Source: Pseudomonas sp. GM84 (GTDB lineage Bacteria; Pseudomonadota; Gammaproteobacteria; Pseudomonadales; Pseudomonadaceae). From it: a DNA stretch of 57,530 nt. A program made the translations under genes and the position numbers. This document shows positions 1-12,875 of the stretch, one piece after another. Numbering within the stretch: position 1 is the stretch's first letter; each line of letters begins with the position of its first letter. Under the pieces are notes generated by a model. The model saw only the letters and a list, made by a program, of their open reading frames with translations, was not told the origin of the DNA and ran no database searches. The DNA lies in NCBI RefSeq assembly GCF_000282535.1, contig NZ_AKJC01000089.1, forward strand, positions 1 through 57,530, written 5' to 3'.

Positions 1-35
1 TTGCCGGCGATGGGGCCAGAACGAACAGCACAAAG
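1..35. repeat. Partial REP element at window edge
   Basis: The first bases read TTGCCGGCGATGGGGCCAG, the right half of the P. putida-type REP unit seen complete at 29751-29847. The left half lies outside the window. The extent is approximate. Confidence 0.5.
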
Positions 36-43
36 GGATCAGC

Positions 44-931
44 ATGTTCGACTGGAATGATCTGCGGTTTTTCCTCGAGTTACAGCGCAGCGGCCGCTTG
101 CTCACCGCTGCCAAACGCCTCAACACCACCCACAGCACCGTCGCCCGGCATATCGAAAGCATCGAGAAAAGCCTCGGTACACCGCTGTTCGTGCAGCATG
201 CCCAAGGCTACGAACTGACCTCCTCAGGCCAGGCCCTGCTCAAGCATGCCGAAGCCATGGAGAACGTTGCCCTGCTGGCGCAGGAAGAAATCACCCAGGC
301 CATCACGCCACTGGGCAAGATTCGTCTGGGGGTTACCGAAGGCATCGGCATCATGTTCTTCACCCCGCGCATGCGCGATCTGTTCGAACGCTACCCGGGC
401 CTTGAGGTAGAGCTGGTTGCCGTGCCGCGCTTCGTCAGCATCCTGAACCGCGAAGCGGAGATCAGCATTCATCTGGAACGGCCCAACGCCGACCTGCTGA
501 TCACCCGCAAACTCACCGACTACCGCCTGGCGCTGTATGCCAGCCAGGCGTACCTGGACCGCGCCCCACCGCTGCGCAACCGCGAGGACCTGGCCCGCCA
601 CAACTGGATCGGCTACGTCGATGACCTGCTGTTCAGTCAGGAGCTGCTGTTTCTCAACAGCTTCTGCCGGGCGCCCAACGTGGCCTTTCGCAGCACCAGC
701 GTGATCGCCCAGCAAACCGCTGCCCGCGCCGGGCTGGGGATCGCCGTGCTGCCCAACTACATGGCCCGCCGCGACCCCACGCTGGTCCGCGTGCTGCCCA
801 GCGAAACCATCCAGCGCAGCTACTGGATCTGTACCCGTCGCGAGCTGCACAAGTCGGTGCGCCTGCGGGTGGTCTGGGACTACCTGCTGGCGCTGTGCGC
901 GGCGGAGCAAGGCGAGTTGCTAGCCGAGTAG
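44..931 (+). CDS. LysR family transcriptional regulator
   Basis: A 295-residue protein of normal LysR length. The N-terminal winged helix-turn-helix (about residues 4-62) shows the family pattern: LRFFLELQRSGRLLTAAKRL, then a recognition helix with STVARHIESIE. The rest is a substrate-binding domain ending in a conserved GLGIAVLPNYMA stretch near residue 228. ATG at 44 follows an AAAGGGA ribosome-binding site. It converges with the TauE gene, overlapping it by 12 bases at the 3' ends, so nothing shows that it controls the sulfur operon. The effector is unknown. The family call is secure; the target is not. Confidence 0.9.
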   Translation: MFDWNDLRFFLELQRSGRLLTAAKRLNTTHSTVARHIESIEKSLGTPLFVQHAQGYELTSSGQALLKHAEAMENVALLAQEEITQAITPLGKIRLGVTEGIGIMFFTPRMRDLFERYPGLEVELVAVPRFVSILNREAEISIHLERPNADLLITRKLTDYRLALYASQAYLDRAPPLRNREDLARHNWIGYVDDLLFSQELLFLNSFCRAPNVAFRSTSVIAQQTAARAGLGIAVLPNYMARRDPTLVRVLPSETIQRSYWICTRRELHKSVRLRVVWDYLLALCAAEQGELLAE

Positions 932-1738
932 CGCCTTGCCCGCCAGCAGCAGTGCCGCCGACCAACCGGCCACGGCAAACAACTGCTGCAATCGCGGCCC
1001 GGCGAGTTTGGCGGCCAGCGGCCGGGCCACCAGCAAGCCGAGCACCGCGCCGATGGCGAACGGTGCGCCAACCCGCCAGTGCATCACCCCCGCCAGGCTG
1101 GCGCTGACCACACTGCCCATGGAGACCAGGGCGATCACCGCCAGCGATGTGCAGACGATGCTCGTCATGCGCAAGTTGGTGTAGCGATTCAAGGCTGGAA
1201 TGATCACGAATCCGCCGCCTACGCCCAGCAAGCCGGACAACAGCCCAGACAATGCGCCCGTGAAGGCCAAGGCTCGCGCGCACGGCAACGTCCAGCGCAA
1301 GCGACCCTGCAACGGGTTGAGTACGCAGGGCGCGATGAGCCGGTGCGCATCGACGGTTTCACCGCGCAGCTCCTTGGCCGCCTTGCGCCAGATGCGCAGG
1401 CAGGCATAAACCAGCACGGCGGCGAAAACCAGGGCCAGGGGCGTGTTGGGCAAGCGGTGGGCCAGCATCAGCCCGAACGGCGCTGCAACGATACCGATCA
1501 GGGCGATGAACAAGGCGGCGCGATAACGCACCAGCCCCTGGCGCAACCCCAGTACCGCGCCCACGGCCGCCGCCAAGCCCACCGCCAGCAGTCCGATCGG
1601 CGCCGCTTCGACCATCGACAAACCCAGGCCGAACACCAGCAGCGGCACCGCCAGGATGCCGCCGCCAGCGCCGGTCAGCGCCAGCACCGCACCGATGATG
1701 GCGCCGAGGCCGGCGCCCAGCAGTTGATGTTCGATCAC
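920..1738 (-). CDS. TauE/SafE family sulfite/sulfur-compound exporter
   Basis: A membrane protein of 272 residues with about eight hydrophobic segments and the duplicated glycine-rich motif of the TauE/SafE (DUF81) family (GAIIGAVLALTGAGGGILAVPLL near the N-terminus, GALSGLLSGLLGVGGGFVIIPAL near the middle). Family members move sulfite, sulfoacetate or related anions across the inner membrane. I chose the GTG at 1736-1738, which overlaps the stop of the upstream SQR-like gene as GTGA, implying translational coupling; an in-frame ATG at 1777 would create a long overlap. As last gene of the persulfide dioxygenase-SQR operon it probably exports sulfite or thiosulfate made by those enzymes. Substrate is inferred from context. 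Confidence 0.85.
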   Translation of the reverse strand: MIEHQLLGAGLGAIIGAVLALTGAGGGILAVPLLVFGLGLSMVEAAPIGLLAVGLAAAVGAVLGLRQGLVRYRAALFIALIGIVAAPFGLMLAHRLPNTPLALVFAAVLVYACLRIWRKAAKELRGETVDAHRLIAPCVLNPLQGRLRWTLPCARALAFTGALSGLLSGLLGVGGGFVIIPALNRYTNLRMTSIVCTSLAVIALVSMGSVVSASLAGVMHWRVGAPFAIGAVLGLLVARPLAAKLAGPRLQQLFAVAGWSAALLLAGKALLG

Positions 1739-3003
1739 TGGCGGGCCTCGACCAGTGGCTGTGGACGCGCCATCCATTCGCGCCCCTTGAGCATGCCTTG
1801 CCAGTACAACGGAGGCAGCACCCGTGCCTTGAGCAGCCAGGCCAGGCGGGTAGGCTTGCGGCCATCGAGCAGCCAGCGCGGGAAGCTCGGTGCGACCTTG
1901 CCGCCATAGGTGAACTCGGCCAGCACGATCTTGCCGCGCTCGACGGTCAGTGGGCAGGAGCCGTAGCCATCGTACTGGGCCAGGGTAGGCAGCCTGCCCA
2001 GTGCCACCAGCACGTTGTTGGCCACCACCGGCGCCTGCTTGCGTGCCGCGGCAGCGGTCTTGGCATTGCTGGTGTTGGCCACGTCGCCCAAGGCATGGAC
2101 ATTGGAGAACTTGCGATGGCGCAGGGTCTGCGGGTCGACATCGACCCAGCCAGCGGCATCGGCCAACGGGCTTTGGCGAATGAACTCGGGGGCAACCTGC
2201 GGCGGTACCACGTGCAGCATGTCGAAGGCTTCAGTGCGGGTTTCGCTGGTGCCGTCGGCGAGGGTACGGGCGAACGTCGCGCGCTTGTTGGGGCCATCCA
2301 CCGCGACCAGACGGTGACTGTAGTTCAGGTCGACACCGTATTTGTCGATGTAGGCCATCAGCGCAGGTACATAGTCGGGCACACCGAACAGCACCGCCCC
2401 GGCATTGAAGAAGCTGGCTTTGACATGGCCCAGCTGACCGTGGCGCAGCCAGTGGTCGCAGGACAGGTACAGCGCTTTCTGTGGTGCGCCAGCACACTTG
2501 ATCGGCATGGGCGGTTGGGTGAACAGCGCTCGGCCCTGCTTGAGGTTTTGCACCAGCTGCCAGGTATAGGGCGCCAGGTCGTAACGGTAGTTCGAGGTCA
2601 CGCCATTGCGGCCCAGGGTTTCGCTGAGCCCGGCAATGGCCTCCCAGTCGAGCTTGAGGCCCGGGCAGACCACCAGCTGTTCATAACTGATGGCGCGGCC
2701 GTCTTCGAGCATCACCAGCTGGCCCGACGGGTCGAAGCCCTGGACCCGTGCCTTGACCCAATGCACACCGCGCGGGATAGCCGAAGCCATGGTGCGGGCG
2801 GTGCTCGGTGCTTTGAACACACCTGCGCCAACCATGGTCCAGCCAGGCTGGTAGTAGTGCACATCGGCAGGGTCGATAAGGGCGATGTCCAGTGAAGGGT
2901 CGCGGCTGATGAGGCTCGAAGCGGTGGCGATACCGGCGGCACCGGCACCGACGATGACCACTTTATGGTGATCGGTATGGGTTGGGGACAACAAGGCAGG
3001 CAT
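1735..3003 (-). CDS. SQR-like FAD-dependent sulfide:quinone oxidoreductase
   Basis: A pyridine-nucleotide-disulfide type flavoprotein of 422 residues. The FAD-binding GAGAAG motif is at residues 19-24. The YYQPGWTMVGAG segment near 50-61 and PIKCAGAPQKALY near 167-179 are typical of SQR-like enzymes. Cysteines at 113, 170 and 182 are candidates for the redox pair. Sulfide:quinone oxidoreductases oxidise sulfide at the inner membrane, pass electrons to quinone and give sulfane sulfur (persulfide or polysulfide). The adjacent persulfide dioxygenase gene (39 bases upstream) would consume that product. ATG at 3003 follows an AGGA site. Related NADH-type or flavocytochrome-c-like oxidoreductases are the main alternative; operon context favours SQR. 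Confidence 0.85.
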   Translation of the reverse strand: MPALLSPTHTDHHKVVIVGAGAAGIATASSLISRDPSLDIALIDPADVHYYQPGWTMVGAGVFKAPSTARTMASAIPRGVHWVKARVQGFDPSGQLVMLEDGRAISYEQLVVCPGLKLDWEAIAGLSETLGRNGVTSNYRYDLAPYTWQLVQNLKQGRALFTQPPMPIKCAGAPQKALYLSCDHWLRHGQLGHVKASFFNAGAVLFGVPDYVPALMAYIDKYGVDLNYSHRLVAVDGPNKRATFARTLADGTSETRTEAFDMLHVVPPQVAPEFIRQSPLADAAGWVDVDPQTLRHRKFSNVHALGDVANTSNAKTAAAARKQAPVVANNVLVALGRLPTLAQYDGYGSCPLTVERGKIVLAEFTYGGKVAPSFPRWLLDGRKPTRLAWLLKARVLPPLYWQGMLKGREWMARPQPLVEARQ

Positions 3004-3042
3004 GAAGGTATTTCCTGGAATTCTGATAATGGAGCAGGGCGG

Positions 3043-3927
3043 TCAGAGCTTGTTCAGCGGGATCTTCAGGTAGCTCACACCGTTCTCCTCGGGTTCGGGA
3101 AAATGGCCGCTGCGCATGTTCACCTGCACCGAGGGCAGGATCAGTACAGGCATGTCGAGCGTCTTGTCGCGGGCTTCGCGCATGGTCACGAAGCTGTCCT
3201 CGTCGATGCCGTGATGGATGTGGATATTACTGGCGCGCTGTTCGGCCACGGTGGTGACGTACCGCATGTCACGCCCACCTGGCAGGTAGTCGTGGCACAT
3301 GAACAGCTGGGTCTGGTCAGGGAAGGCCAGCAGTCGGCGGATGGAGCGATACAGGGTGCGGGCATCGGCACCGGGGAAGTCGCAACGCGCCGTGCCGTAG
3401 TCGGGCATGAACAGGGTGTCGCCAACGAACAGCGCTTTTTCCCCAGCATCCTCGAACAGATAGCTCATGCAGGCAGGTGTGTGCCCGGGGGTGTGCAGGG
3501 CACGGGCGTGCAGGTTTCCGATACGGAAGCCTTCTTCGTCCTCGAGCAGCACATCGAACTGGCTACCGTCACGAGCAAAGCCGGGTTCGGCATTGAACAG
3601 CGAACCGAAGACTTTCTGCACCTGCGTGATGTGGGCACCAATGGCGGTATGGCCACCCAGTGTTTCCTTCAGATAAGCCGCTGCGGAAAGGTGGTCGGCA
3701 TGTACATGGGTTTCCAGTACCCACTGCACCTCGGCACCCAGCGCCTTGACCCGGGCAATCAGCAAGTCTGCGGAGTCTGTGCAGGTGCGCCCGGACTTGG
3801 GGTCGTAGTCCAGGACACTGTCGATCAACGCGCACTTGCGCGTCTCGCCGTCCATGACCAGGTAGCTGATGGTCGAGGTCGCCTTGTCGAAGAAGGCTTC
3901 CACGTGAAGGTTGTTGCCGATGATCAT
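3043..3927 (-). CDS. Persulfide dioxygenase, metallo-beta-lactamase fold (ETHE1/Blh-like)
   Basis: A metallo-beta-lactamase fold protein of 294 residues without a rhodanese domain. The metal motif HVHADHL is followed by a second histidine in HTPGHT and an aspartate in FVGDTLFM, the arrangement of ETHE1-type mononuclear Fe(II) persulfide dioxygenases. These oxidise glutathione persulfide to sulfite and glutathione. The chosen ATG at 3927 has a GGAG site seven bases upstream; longer versions start inside the leader. It is the first gene of the operon with the SQR-like flavoprotein and the TauE exporter, and a sigma-54-like promoter lies about 60 bases upstream. The substrate follows from family and operon context. 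Confidence 0.9.
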   Translation of the reverse strand: MIIGNNLHVEAFFDKATSTISYLVMDGETRKCALIDSVLDYDPKSGRTCTDSADLLIARVKALGAEVQWVLETHVHADHLSAAAYLKETLGGHTAIGAHITQVQKVFGSLFNAEPGFARDGSQFDVLLEDEEGFRIGNLHARALHTPGHTPACMSYLFEDAGEKALFVGDTLFMPDYGTARCDFPGADARTLYRSIRRLLAFPDQTQLFMCHDYLPGGRDMRYVTTVAEQRASNIHIHHGIDEDSFVTMREARDKTLDMPVLILPSVQVNMRSGHFPEPEENGVSYLKIPLNKL

Positions 3928-3985
3928 CACGTTCTCCAAATTATCTGCCGCGCCTTGTAGAGGCGTAGGCAGTGCCGGGAGGTTT

Positions 3986-4001
3986 ATCAAGATGCATGCC
4001 A
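3986..4001 (-). promoter_or_regulatory. Sigma-54-like promoter of the persulfide operon
   Basis: On the minus strand the sequence reads TGGCATGCATCTTGAT, close to the sigma-54 consensus TGGCAC-N5-TTGCW with correct -24/-12 spacing (TTGAT replaces TTGCA/T). It would start transcription near 3974, about 47 bases before the dioxygenase ATG. The divergent gene encodes a sigma-54 activator of the FisR type. Confidence 0.6.
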
Positions 4002-4053
4002 GGGTTTTTCTGCTCGAAAGGCCAATGAAAACGGCCGGTGCTGGCGTATGCCT

Positions 4054-4090
4054 TGCCGATATGGCAGCTGCACTGGCAGTCGACTGTCAG
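4054..4090. promoter_or_regulatory. Inverted repeats, candidate activator (UAS) sites for FisR
   Basis: Two dyads lie upstream of the sigma-54-like promoter: TGCC-GATAT-GGCA at 4054-4066 and CTGGCAGTCGACTGTCAG at 4073-4090, an 18-base palindrome with one mismatched pair. TGGCAG recurs at 4095 and 4105. Placement 55-105 bases from the -24 element suits enhancer binding. Assignment to FisR is inference. Confidence 0.45.
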
Positions 4091-4148
4091 CTAATGGCAG
4101 TGTTTGGCAGTCCTTGTTACCCTGCAGCGGTCATTCCTCGGTGCCGTC

Positions 4149-5447
4149 ATGCCTGAATCCCACTCCCTCATCCTAGCTTTGGTTTCCTACCTCGAACACG
4201 ATGCGCAGCCTACGATCGTGCTGGATACCGACTACAACATCCTCGCGGCCAACGCGGCCTACCGCCGGCTGTTCGGCCGTGACCAGCAAGCACCACTGGG
4301 CGAGAAGTGTCACCGCGTGTCCCATCACTACGCCGTGCCTTGCGATCAGGCCGGTGAGCATTGTCCGATGCGCAAGGCCTGGGACAGCAAGGTGCCGGAA
4401 CGTGTCCTGCACATCCACCACACACCACGCGGGCCGGAACACGTGGATGTCGAGCTGCGCCCCATCCTCGATGAGCAGGGCAGGGTGGTGGCCTTCGTCG
4501 AGCGTCTGACCACCGTTACCCTGGCTTCGGCACAACCTCAGCAACAAGGCCTGGTGGGACGGGCGCCAGCCTTCAAGGCGGCACTGGCCAGCCTGCAGCG
4601 TGCGGCCCCAGCGCAGATCCCGGTGTTGCTCCAGGGTGAGTCGGGCACGGGTAAAGAACTGTTTGCCCGTGCTATCCACATGGGCAGCCCACGGGCCAAC
4701 GGCCCCTTGGTGGTGGTCGACTGCACGGGCTTGACCGAGTCGCTGTTCGAGAGCGAATTGTTCGGCTACGAGAAAGGCGCCTTCACCGGTGCCAACCAGC
4801 GCAAGATCGGCCTGGCCGAAGCGGCCCATGGCGGCACGTTGTTCCTCGACGAAATCGGTGAAGTGCCATTGGCCATGCAGGTCAAACTGCTGCGCTTGAT
4901 CGAGTCCGGCAGCTTCCGCCCGGTAGGCAGCCTGCGCACCGTACACTCGGACTTCCGCCTGGTATCGGCGACACACAAACCCTTGAAGCAGATGGTGGCA
5001 GAGGGCACGTTCCGTGAAGACCTGTATTACCGCATCAGCGGCTTCCCCATTCGCTTGCCCGCCTTGCGCGAGCGCGTGGAAGACCTGCCATTGCTCGCCC
5101 AGAGCCTGTTGCAGCGCATGCCAGGCAAGTCCACATCCAGGCTGAGCGTTGAAGCGCAGCAGCATCTTCAATTGCATCCCTTCCCGGGCAACATCCGCGA
5201 GCTGCGCAACATTCTGGAAAGGGCCCACTTGTTCGCCGACGACGGGCTGATCCGGCCAGAGCATTTGCCGGAAGACGTCGGCCCTGAATACGCTCGCGGG
5301 CTGAGCAAGGGGCGAGGGCGCAACGAGTTGGGTGAGCTGGCGCAGGCGCTCGAACAGTTTCAGGGGTCGCGCAGCGAACTGGCCCGTCACCTCGGCATGA
5401 GTGAACGCACCTTGTATCGGCGTTTGAAAGAGTTGGGGTTGTCCTAG
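4149..5447 (+). CDS. fisR: FisR-type sulfane-sulfur-sensing sigma-54 activator
   Basis: A 432-residue sigma-54-dependent regulator. The N-terminal sensor (about 1-125) carries cysteines 54, 65 and 72; this 11-then-7 spacing matches the three sensing cysteines known for FisR, which responds to sulfane sulfur. The AAA+ domain has Walker A GESGTGKE and the sigma-54 contact motif GAFTGA. The C-terminus is a Fis-type helix-turn-helix ([23 protein letters not shown]). I chose ATG 4149 (MPESH); an upstream ATG at 4104 would add unconserved residues. It is divergent from the persulfide dioxygenase operon, its expected target. Identification rests on the cysteine spacing plus context. Confidence 0.88.
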   Translation: MPESHSLILALVSYLEHDAQPTIVLDTDYNILAANAAYRRLFGRDQQAPLGEKCHRVSHHYAVPCDQAGEHCPMRKAWDSKVPERVLHIHHTPRGPEHVDVELRPILDEQGRVVAFVERLTTVTLASAQPQQQGLVGRAPAFKAALASLQRAAPAQIPVLLQGESGTGKELFARAIHMGSPRANGPLVVVDCTGLTESLFESELFGYEKGAFTGANQRKIGLAEAAHGGTLFLDEIGEVPLAMQVKLLRLIESGSFRPVGSLRTVHSDFRLVSATHKPLKQMVAEGTFREDLYYRISGFPIRLPALRERVEDLPLLAQSLLQRMPGKSTSRLSVEAQQHLQLHPFPGNIRELRNILERAHLFADDGLIRPEHLPEDVGPEYARGLSKGRGRNELGELAQALEQFQGSRSELARHLGMSERTLYRRLKELGLS

Positions 5448-5461
5448 CTTTCGTGGATCTG

Positions 5462-5503
5462 CCGCCATGAAAAAACCCGCTTACGCGGGTTTTTTCATGG
5501 CGG
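5462..5503. terminator. Bidirectional rho-independent terminator, fisR/gyrB
   Basis: A perfect 19-base inverted repeat (5462-5480 and 5485-5503) with a TTAC loop. A-rich and T-rich stretches in the arms give a U-tract on either strand, so it can end both fisR and gyrB transcripts. Confidence 0.92.
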
Positions 5504-5518
5504 TCTATCTACACCTGA

Positions 5519-9047
<3,529 letters not shown>

Positions 9048-9060
9048 TAGGCCTGCTACG

Positions 9061-10164
9061 TTACAGACGCATCGGCATGACTACATAGGAAGAATCGTCA
9101 TTGCCGGCTTCCTGCAGCAGCGCACTGCTGTTGGAGTCGGACAGAATCAGACGAACTTGCTCGGTAGTCATCACGCCCAATACGTCCAGCAGGTAGCTGA
9201 CGTTGAAGCCGATTTCCAGCGAGCTACCTTCGTAGTCCACGCTGATCTCTTCTTCAGCTTCTTCCTGCTCAGGGTTGTTGGCCTGAATCTTCAGTTGGCC
9301 AGCCGCCAGCTGCAGACGGATACCGCGATACTTTTCGTTGGAGAGAATCGCGGTACGGCTGAACGCTTCACGCAGTGCCTGACGATCGCCCAGCACCAGC
9401 TTGTCGCCGCCCTTGGGCAGCACGCGCTCGTAGTCCGGGAACTTGCCGTCGACCAGTTTCGAGGTAAAGGTGAACTCGCCGGTGGTCGCGCGAATGTGAT
9501 GCTGACCCAGCACGATGCTGACCATCCCCTCAGGGTCGGTGAGCAGGCGCGCCAGCTCCAGGATACCTTTGCGCGGCACGATGACCTGGTGACGCTCATC
9601 CTGCTCGATCGCTGCGCTCATCGAGCACAGGGCCAAGCGGTGGCCGTCGGTGGACACCGCACGCAGGGTGTTGCGCGACACTTCCAGCAGCATGCCGTTG
9701 AGGTAGTAGCGCACATCCTGCTGGGCCATGGCGAAGCTGGTGCGCTCGATCAGGCGGCGCAGTTTGCTTTGCTCCAGGTTGCAGGTAAGCGAGCCCGGGC
9801 CTTCTTCCACGGTCGGGAAGTCATTGGCCGGCAGGGTCGACAGGGTAAAGCGGCTACGGCCGGCCTTGACCAACAGCTTCTGCTCGTCAACCTTGATATC
9901 GATCAGAACGTCGTTCGGCAAGCTCTTGCAGATGTCCATCAGCTTACGCGCCGGGACAGTGATTTCGCCGGGCTCAGCCGGCTCTTCCAGTTGCACGCGG
10001 CCTACCAGTTCGACTTCCAGATCGGTACCGGTCAACGACAGCTGCTGGCCTTGTACGACCAGCAGTACGTTGGACAGGACCGGCAAGGTCTGGCGGCGCT
10101 CGACGACACCGGCGACCAGTTGCAGGGGTTTCAACAGGGCTTCGCGTTGAATGGTGAAATGCAT
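9061..10164 (-). CDS. dnaN: DNA polymerase III beta subunit (sliding clamp)
   Basis: A 367-residue clamp that encircles DNA and tethers polymerase III. The start [32 protein letters not shown] and the C-terminal SYVVMPMRL are hallmark DnaN ends, and the length is standard. It lies 40 bases after dnaA and 13 bases before recF on the same strand, in the classic dnaA-dnaN-recF-gyrB order. Confidence 0.98.
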   Translation of the reverse strand: MHFTIQREALLKPLQLVAGVVERRQTLPVLSNVLLVVQGQQLSLTGTDLEVELVGRVQLEEPAEPGEITVPARKLMDICKSLPNDVLIDIKVDEQKLLVKAGRSRFTLSTLPANDFPTVEEGPGSLTCNLEQSKLRRLIERTSFAMAQQDVRYYLNGMLLEVSRNTLRAVSTDGHRLALCSMSAAIEQDERHQVIVPRKGILELARLLTDPEGMVSIVLGQHHIRATTGEFTFTSKLVDGKFPDYERVLPKGGDKLVLGDRQALREAFSRTAILSNEKYRGIRLQLAAGQLKIQANNPEQEEAEEEISVDYEGSSLEIGFNVSYLLDVLGVMTTEQVRLILSDSNSSALLQEAGNDDSSYVVMPMRL

Positions 10165-10204
10165 GGTCTAGTCCCTTGCCTTCAGTTAGCTGGGCTGACG
10201 GCCA

Positions 10205-11737
10205 TCAGGTCGTTAGCGTGCGCAGCAGGTTCTTGTAGTCCTCGCGGATGTCCGCGTCGGATTCCTTCAATTCGTTGATCTTGCGGCAGGCGTGCAGCAC
10301 GGTGGTGTGGTCACGGCCGCCAAACATGTCGCCGATCTCCGGCAGACTGTGGTTGGTCAGCTCCTTGGACAACGCCATGGCCACCTGACGCGGGCGCGCG
10401 ACAGAGCGCGAGCGGCGTTTGGACAACAGATCGGCGATCTTGATCTTGTAGTACTCGGCCACGGTGCGCTGAATGTTATCCACACTCACCAGCTTGTCTT
10501 GCAGCGCCAGCAGATCCTTGAGCGATTCGCGAATCAGCTCGATGGTGATATCGCGGCCCATGAAGTGCGAGTGGGCGATCACCCGCTTCAGGGCGCCTTC
10601 CAGTTCACGCACGTTGGAGCGAATACGCTGGGCGATGAAGAACGCCGCGTCGTGCGGCAGCTCGACCTTGGCCTGGTCGGCCTTCTTCATCAGGATCGCG
10701 ACACGGGTTTCCAGTTCCGGCGGCTCCACGGCCACCGTCAGGCCCCAGCCGAAGCGCGACTTCAGACGCTCTTCCAGGCCTTCGATTTCCTTGGGGTAGC
10801 GGTCGCTGGTGAGAATCACCTGCTGGCCACCTTCGAGCAAGGCGTTGAAGGTGTGGAAAAACTCTTCCTGCGAGCGCTCCTTGCGGGCAAAGAACTGGAT
10901 GTCGTCGATCAGCAAGGCGTCGACCGAGCGATAGAAACGCTTGAACTCGTTGATGGCGTTGAGCTGCAGCGCCTTGACCATGTCCGCGACGAAGCGCTCG
11001 GAATGCAGGTAGACGACCTTGGCATTCGGATTCTTCTTCAGCAGGTGGTTACCCACAGCGTGCATCAAGTGCGTCTTGCCCAAACCCACGCCGCCATAAA
11101 GGAACAGCGGGTTGTAGCCATGCTTGGGGTTATCGGCCACCTGCCAGGCAGCGGCGCGGGCCAACTGGTTCGACTTACCTTCGACAAAGGTTTCGAAGGT
11201 AAAGGTGCGGTTCAGGTAGCTGGTGTGCTTGAGCGCGCCTTCGACCTGGACGGTGCGCTGTTCGGTGCGCCCGCTCGCGGCCGGCGCCGAGTTGCTTTCG
11301 GCCATGGAATCGAAGCTGTCACGCGATGACGACTCTGCGCTGTCATTGACCAGCACAGGTTCAGCCACGGCGGCGGTGACCGGCTCGGCAAAGGCTGCTG
11401 GTGCGGCGGTGGGTGGCGTCTGGCTTTGTGCAAGAGACGCGGCCACTGCGGCACTGACCGGGGCGTTGGGTGCGGCACGTGGTGCGGAGCTACGACGGCT
11501 GCCTATTAATAAGGAAAGGGCAGGCGCGATGCCGCTGCCGTTCTCACCCAACAGTTCGAGCAGACGGCCGAGGTACTTTTCATTCACCCAATCGAGAACG
11601 AAGCGGTTAGGCGCATAAACGCGCAACTCGTCGCCTTCGGCTTCGACCTGTAGCGGACGGATCCAGGTGTTGAATTGCTGGGCAGGCAGTTCATCGCGCA
11701 GAAGCTCCACGCACTGCTGCCAAAGTTCCACTGACAC
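10205..11737 (-). CDS. dnaA: Chromosomal replication initiator DnaA
   Basis: A 510-residue initiator that binds DnaA boxes and opens oriC. Domain I (about 1-90) starts [20 protein letters not shown]. Domain II is a long Ala/Pro/Ser-rich linker (about 90-175). Domain III is AAA+ with Walker A GGVGLGKT near 214-221 and Walker B LLIDDIQF. Domain IV holds the DnaA signature [15 protein letters not shown]. The gene is transcribed away from oriC; its promoter region contains a DnaA box at 11807-11815, suggesting autoregulation. Confidence 0.98.
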   Translation of the reverse strand: MSVELWQQCVELLRDELPAQQFNTWIRPLQVEAEGDELRVYAPNRFVLDWVNEKYLGRLLELLGENGSGIAPALSLLIGSRRSSAPRAAPNAPVSAAVAASLAQSQTPPTAAPAAFAEPVTAAVAEPVLVNDSAESSSRDSFDSMAESNSAPAASGRTEQRTVQVEGALKHTSYLNRTFTFETFVEGKSNQLARAAAWQVADNPKHGYNPLFLYGGVGLGKTHLMHAVGNHLLKKNPNAKVVYLHSERFVADMVKALQLNAINEFKRFYRSVDALLIDDIQFFARKERSQEEFFHTFNALLEGGQQVILTSDRYPKEIEGLEERLKSRFGWGLTVAVEPPELETRVAILMKKADQAKVELPHDAAFFIAQRIRSNVRELEGALKRVIAHSHFMGRDITIELIRESLKDLLALQDKLVSVDNIQRTVAEYYKIKIADLLSKRRSRSVARPRQVAMALSKELTNHSLPEIGDMFGGRDHTTVLHACRKINELKESDADIREDYKNLLRTLTT

Positions 11738-11784
11738 GGATATCCCCTGAGTTTGAAAGCCGGATGAGGCAAAAGCAAACCGCC

Positions 11785-11813
11785 ATTGTACCGGTCGAGC
11801 GTTCAGTTATCCA
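11785..11813 (-). promoter_or_regulatory. Candidate dnaA promoter overlapped by a DnaA box
   Basis: On the minus strand TACAAT (11790-11785) is preceded at 17 bases by TGGATA (11813-11808), a moderate -35. The perfect DnaA box 11807-11815 covers this -35, a geometry suited to repression by DnaA. The start would lie about 40 bases before the dnaA ATG. Confidence 0.5.
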
Positions 11814-12150
11814 CATGTGGAAACATTCTGAGTAATGACAAATCAGCCATTTAGCGACCAAAACACCTCAATGGCGCGGTGGATAAGCCCTGTGGATAAC
11901 CGAGCATGAGGGCTATGCACAACCCCGGGTCGAGCCCTGTTGATAACTCCCCTGTGGATAATTACCGTTTTCATCCACAAGTTTTGCCCACCCGCAGCAC
12001 AGGCGCCGCACCCCTTGTGGACAAGGTTTTGAAATTCTGTACAGCCCATGAATAAAGGGCTGCAGAAGGTTATCCACAGATACTTATCCACTTAAGAGTT
12101 ATAAGTTCTTCAGAAAAGCTTTTTATATGTCTCTTCTTTTTTTTCATTTT
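11807..12150. other. oriC: Chromosomal replication origin oriC
   Basis: Non-coding stretch between dnaA and rpmH. Perfect DnaA boxes (TTATCCACA or complement): 11807-11815 (+), 11891-11899 (-), 11953-11961 (-), 12070-12078 (+). One-mismatch boxes: 11878-11886 (-), 11938-11946 (-), 11971-11979 (+), 12016-12024 (-), 12084-12092 (+). An AT-rich stretch at about 12092-12150, with runs of T, follows the last boxes and is the likely unwinding element. The dnaA-rpmH location is the established Pseudomonas origin position. Confidence 0.93.
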
Positions 12151-12232
12151 GTCGTCCGTTTGTCTGCACGAGCAAGCGTCGCCTGGACGAGCGTCGGGTT
12201 TGCACCTTCCATAAGGAAAGGCTGGTTGGAAA

Positions 12233-12261
12233 TTGACCTATTGGCTTGCTTTCTCTAGAAT
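12233..12261 (+). promoter_or_regulatory. Sigma-70 promoter of rpmH-rnpA
   Basis: TTGACC at 12233-12238 and TAGAAT at 12256-12261 with a 17-base spacer, about 60 bases before the rpmH ATG. This close match suits a highly expressed ribosomal protein gene. Confidence 0.75.
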
Positions 12262-12322
12262 CGCCGATCTCTTAAAAAGGGGGCCATCCCGGCCCGTCGT
12301 CGACAAACCCAGGTAACACGCC

Positions 12323-12457
12323 ATGAAACGTACTTTCCAACCAAGCACCATCAAGCGCGCTCGCACCCACGGCTTCCGTGCCCGTATGGCTACCAAGAAC
12401 GGCCGTGCTGTTCTGTCGCGTCGTCGCGCCAAAGGCCGTAAGCGTCTGGCCATTTGA
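12323..12457 (+). CDS. rpmH: 50S ribosomal protein L34
   Basis: A 44-residue, strongly basic protein starting [19 protein letters not shown] and ending GRKRLAI, the canonical bL34. It is part of the large ribosomal subunit. It lies directly rightward of oriC and 13 bases before rnpA, the usual rpmH-rnpA pair. The start ATG is at 12323. Confidence 0.98.
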   Translation: MKRTFQPSTIKRARTHGFRARMATKNGRAVLSRRRAKGRKRLAI

Positions 12458-12470
12458 TTTTTCGGCACAG

Positions 12471-12875
12471 GTGGTGAGTCAGGACTTCAGTCGGGAAAAG
12501 CGACTGCTTACACCCCGGCATTTCAAAGCGGTCTTCGACTCCCCAACCGGCAAGGTTCCAGGGAAAAACCTGCTGATCCTTGCTCGCGAGAACGGTCTCG
12601 ATCATCCGCGCCTCGGCCTGGTAATCGGCAAGAAGAGCGTCAAGCTCGCCGTTCAACGCAATCGCCTCAAGCGCTTGATGCGCGATTCCTTCCGTCTGAA
12701 CCAGCACCTGCTCGCTGGCCTGGACATAGTGATCGTCGCGCGCAAGGGATTGGGTGAGATAGAAAACCCGGAATTGCACCAACACTTTGGCAAGCTCTGG
12801 AAACGCCTGGCACGCAGCCGGCCCACTCCAGCGGCAAACGCCGATTCCGCAGGGGTAGACAGTCAAAATGCGTAA
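12471..12875 (+). CDS. rnpA: Ribonuclease P protein component
   Basis: A 134-residue basic cofactor of RNase P, which matures tRNA 5' ends. The conserved [13 protein letters not shown] motif lies near residues 63-75. I chose the first of two tandem GTG codons (12471), giving the 134-residue length usual in P. putida; the frame is open further upstream, but that part overlaps rpmH and is not RnpA-like. Its last eight bases overlap yidD. Confidence 0.95.
   Translation: MVSQDFSREKRLLTPRHFKAVFDSPTGKVPGKNLLILARENGLDHPRLGLVIGKKSVKLAVQRNRLKRLMRDSFRLNQHLLAGLDIVIVARKGLGEIENPELHQHFGKLWKRLARSRPTPAANADSAGVDSQNA

Noticed and set aside
44..931. LysR as regulator of the adjacent sulfur operon
   Set aside because: It is convergent with the operon, not divergent, and a dedicated FisR-type activator is present.
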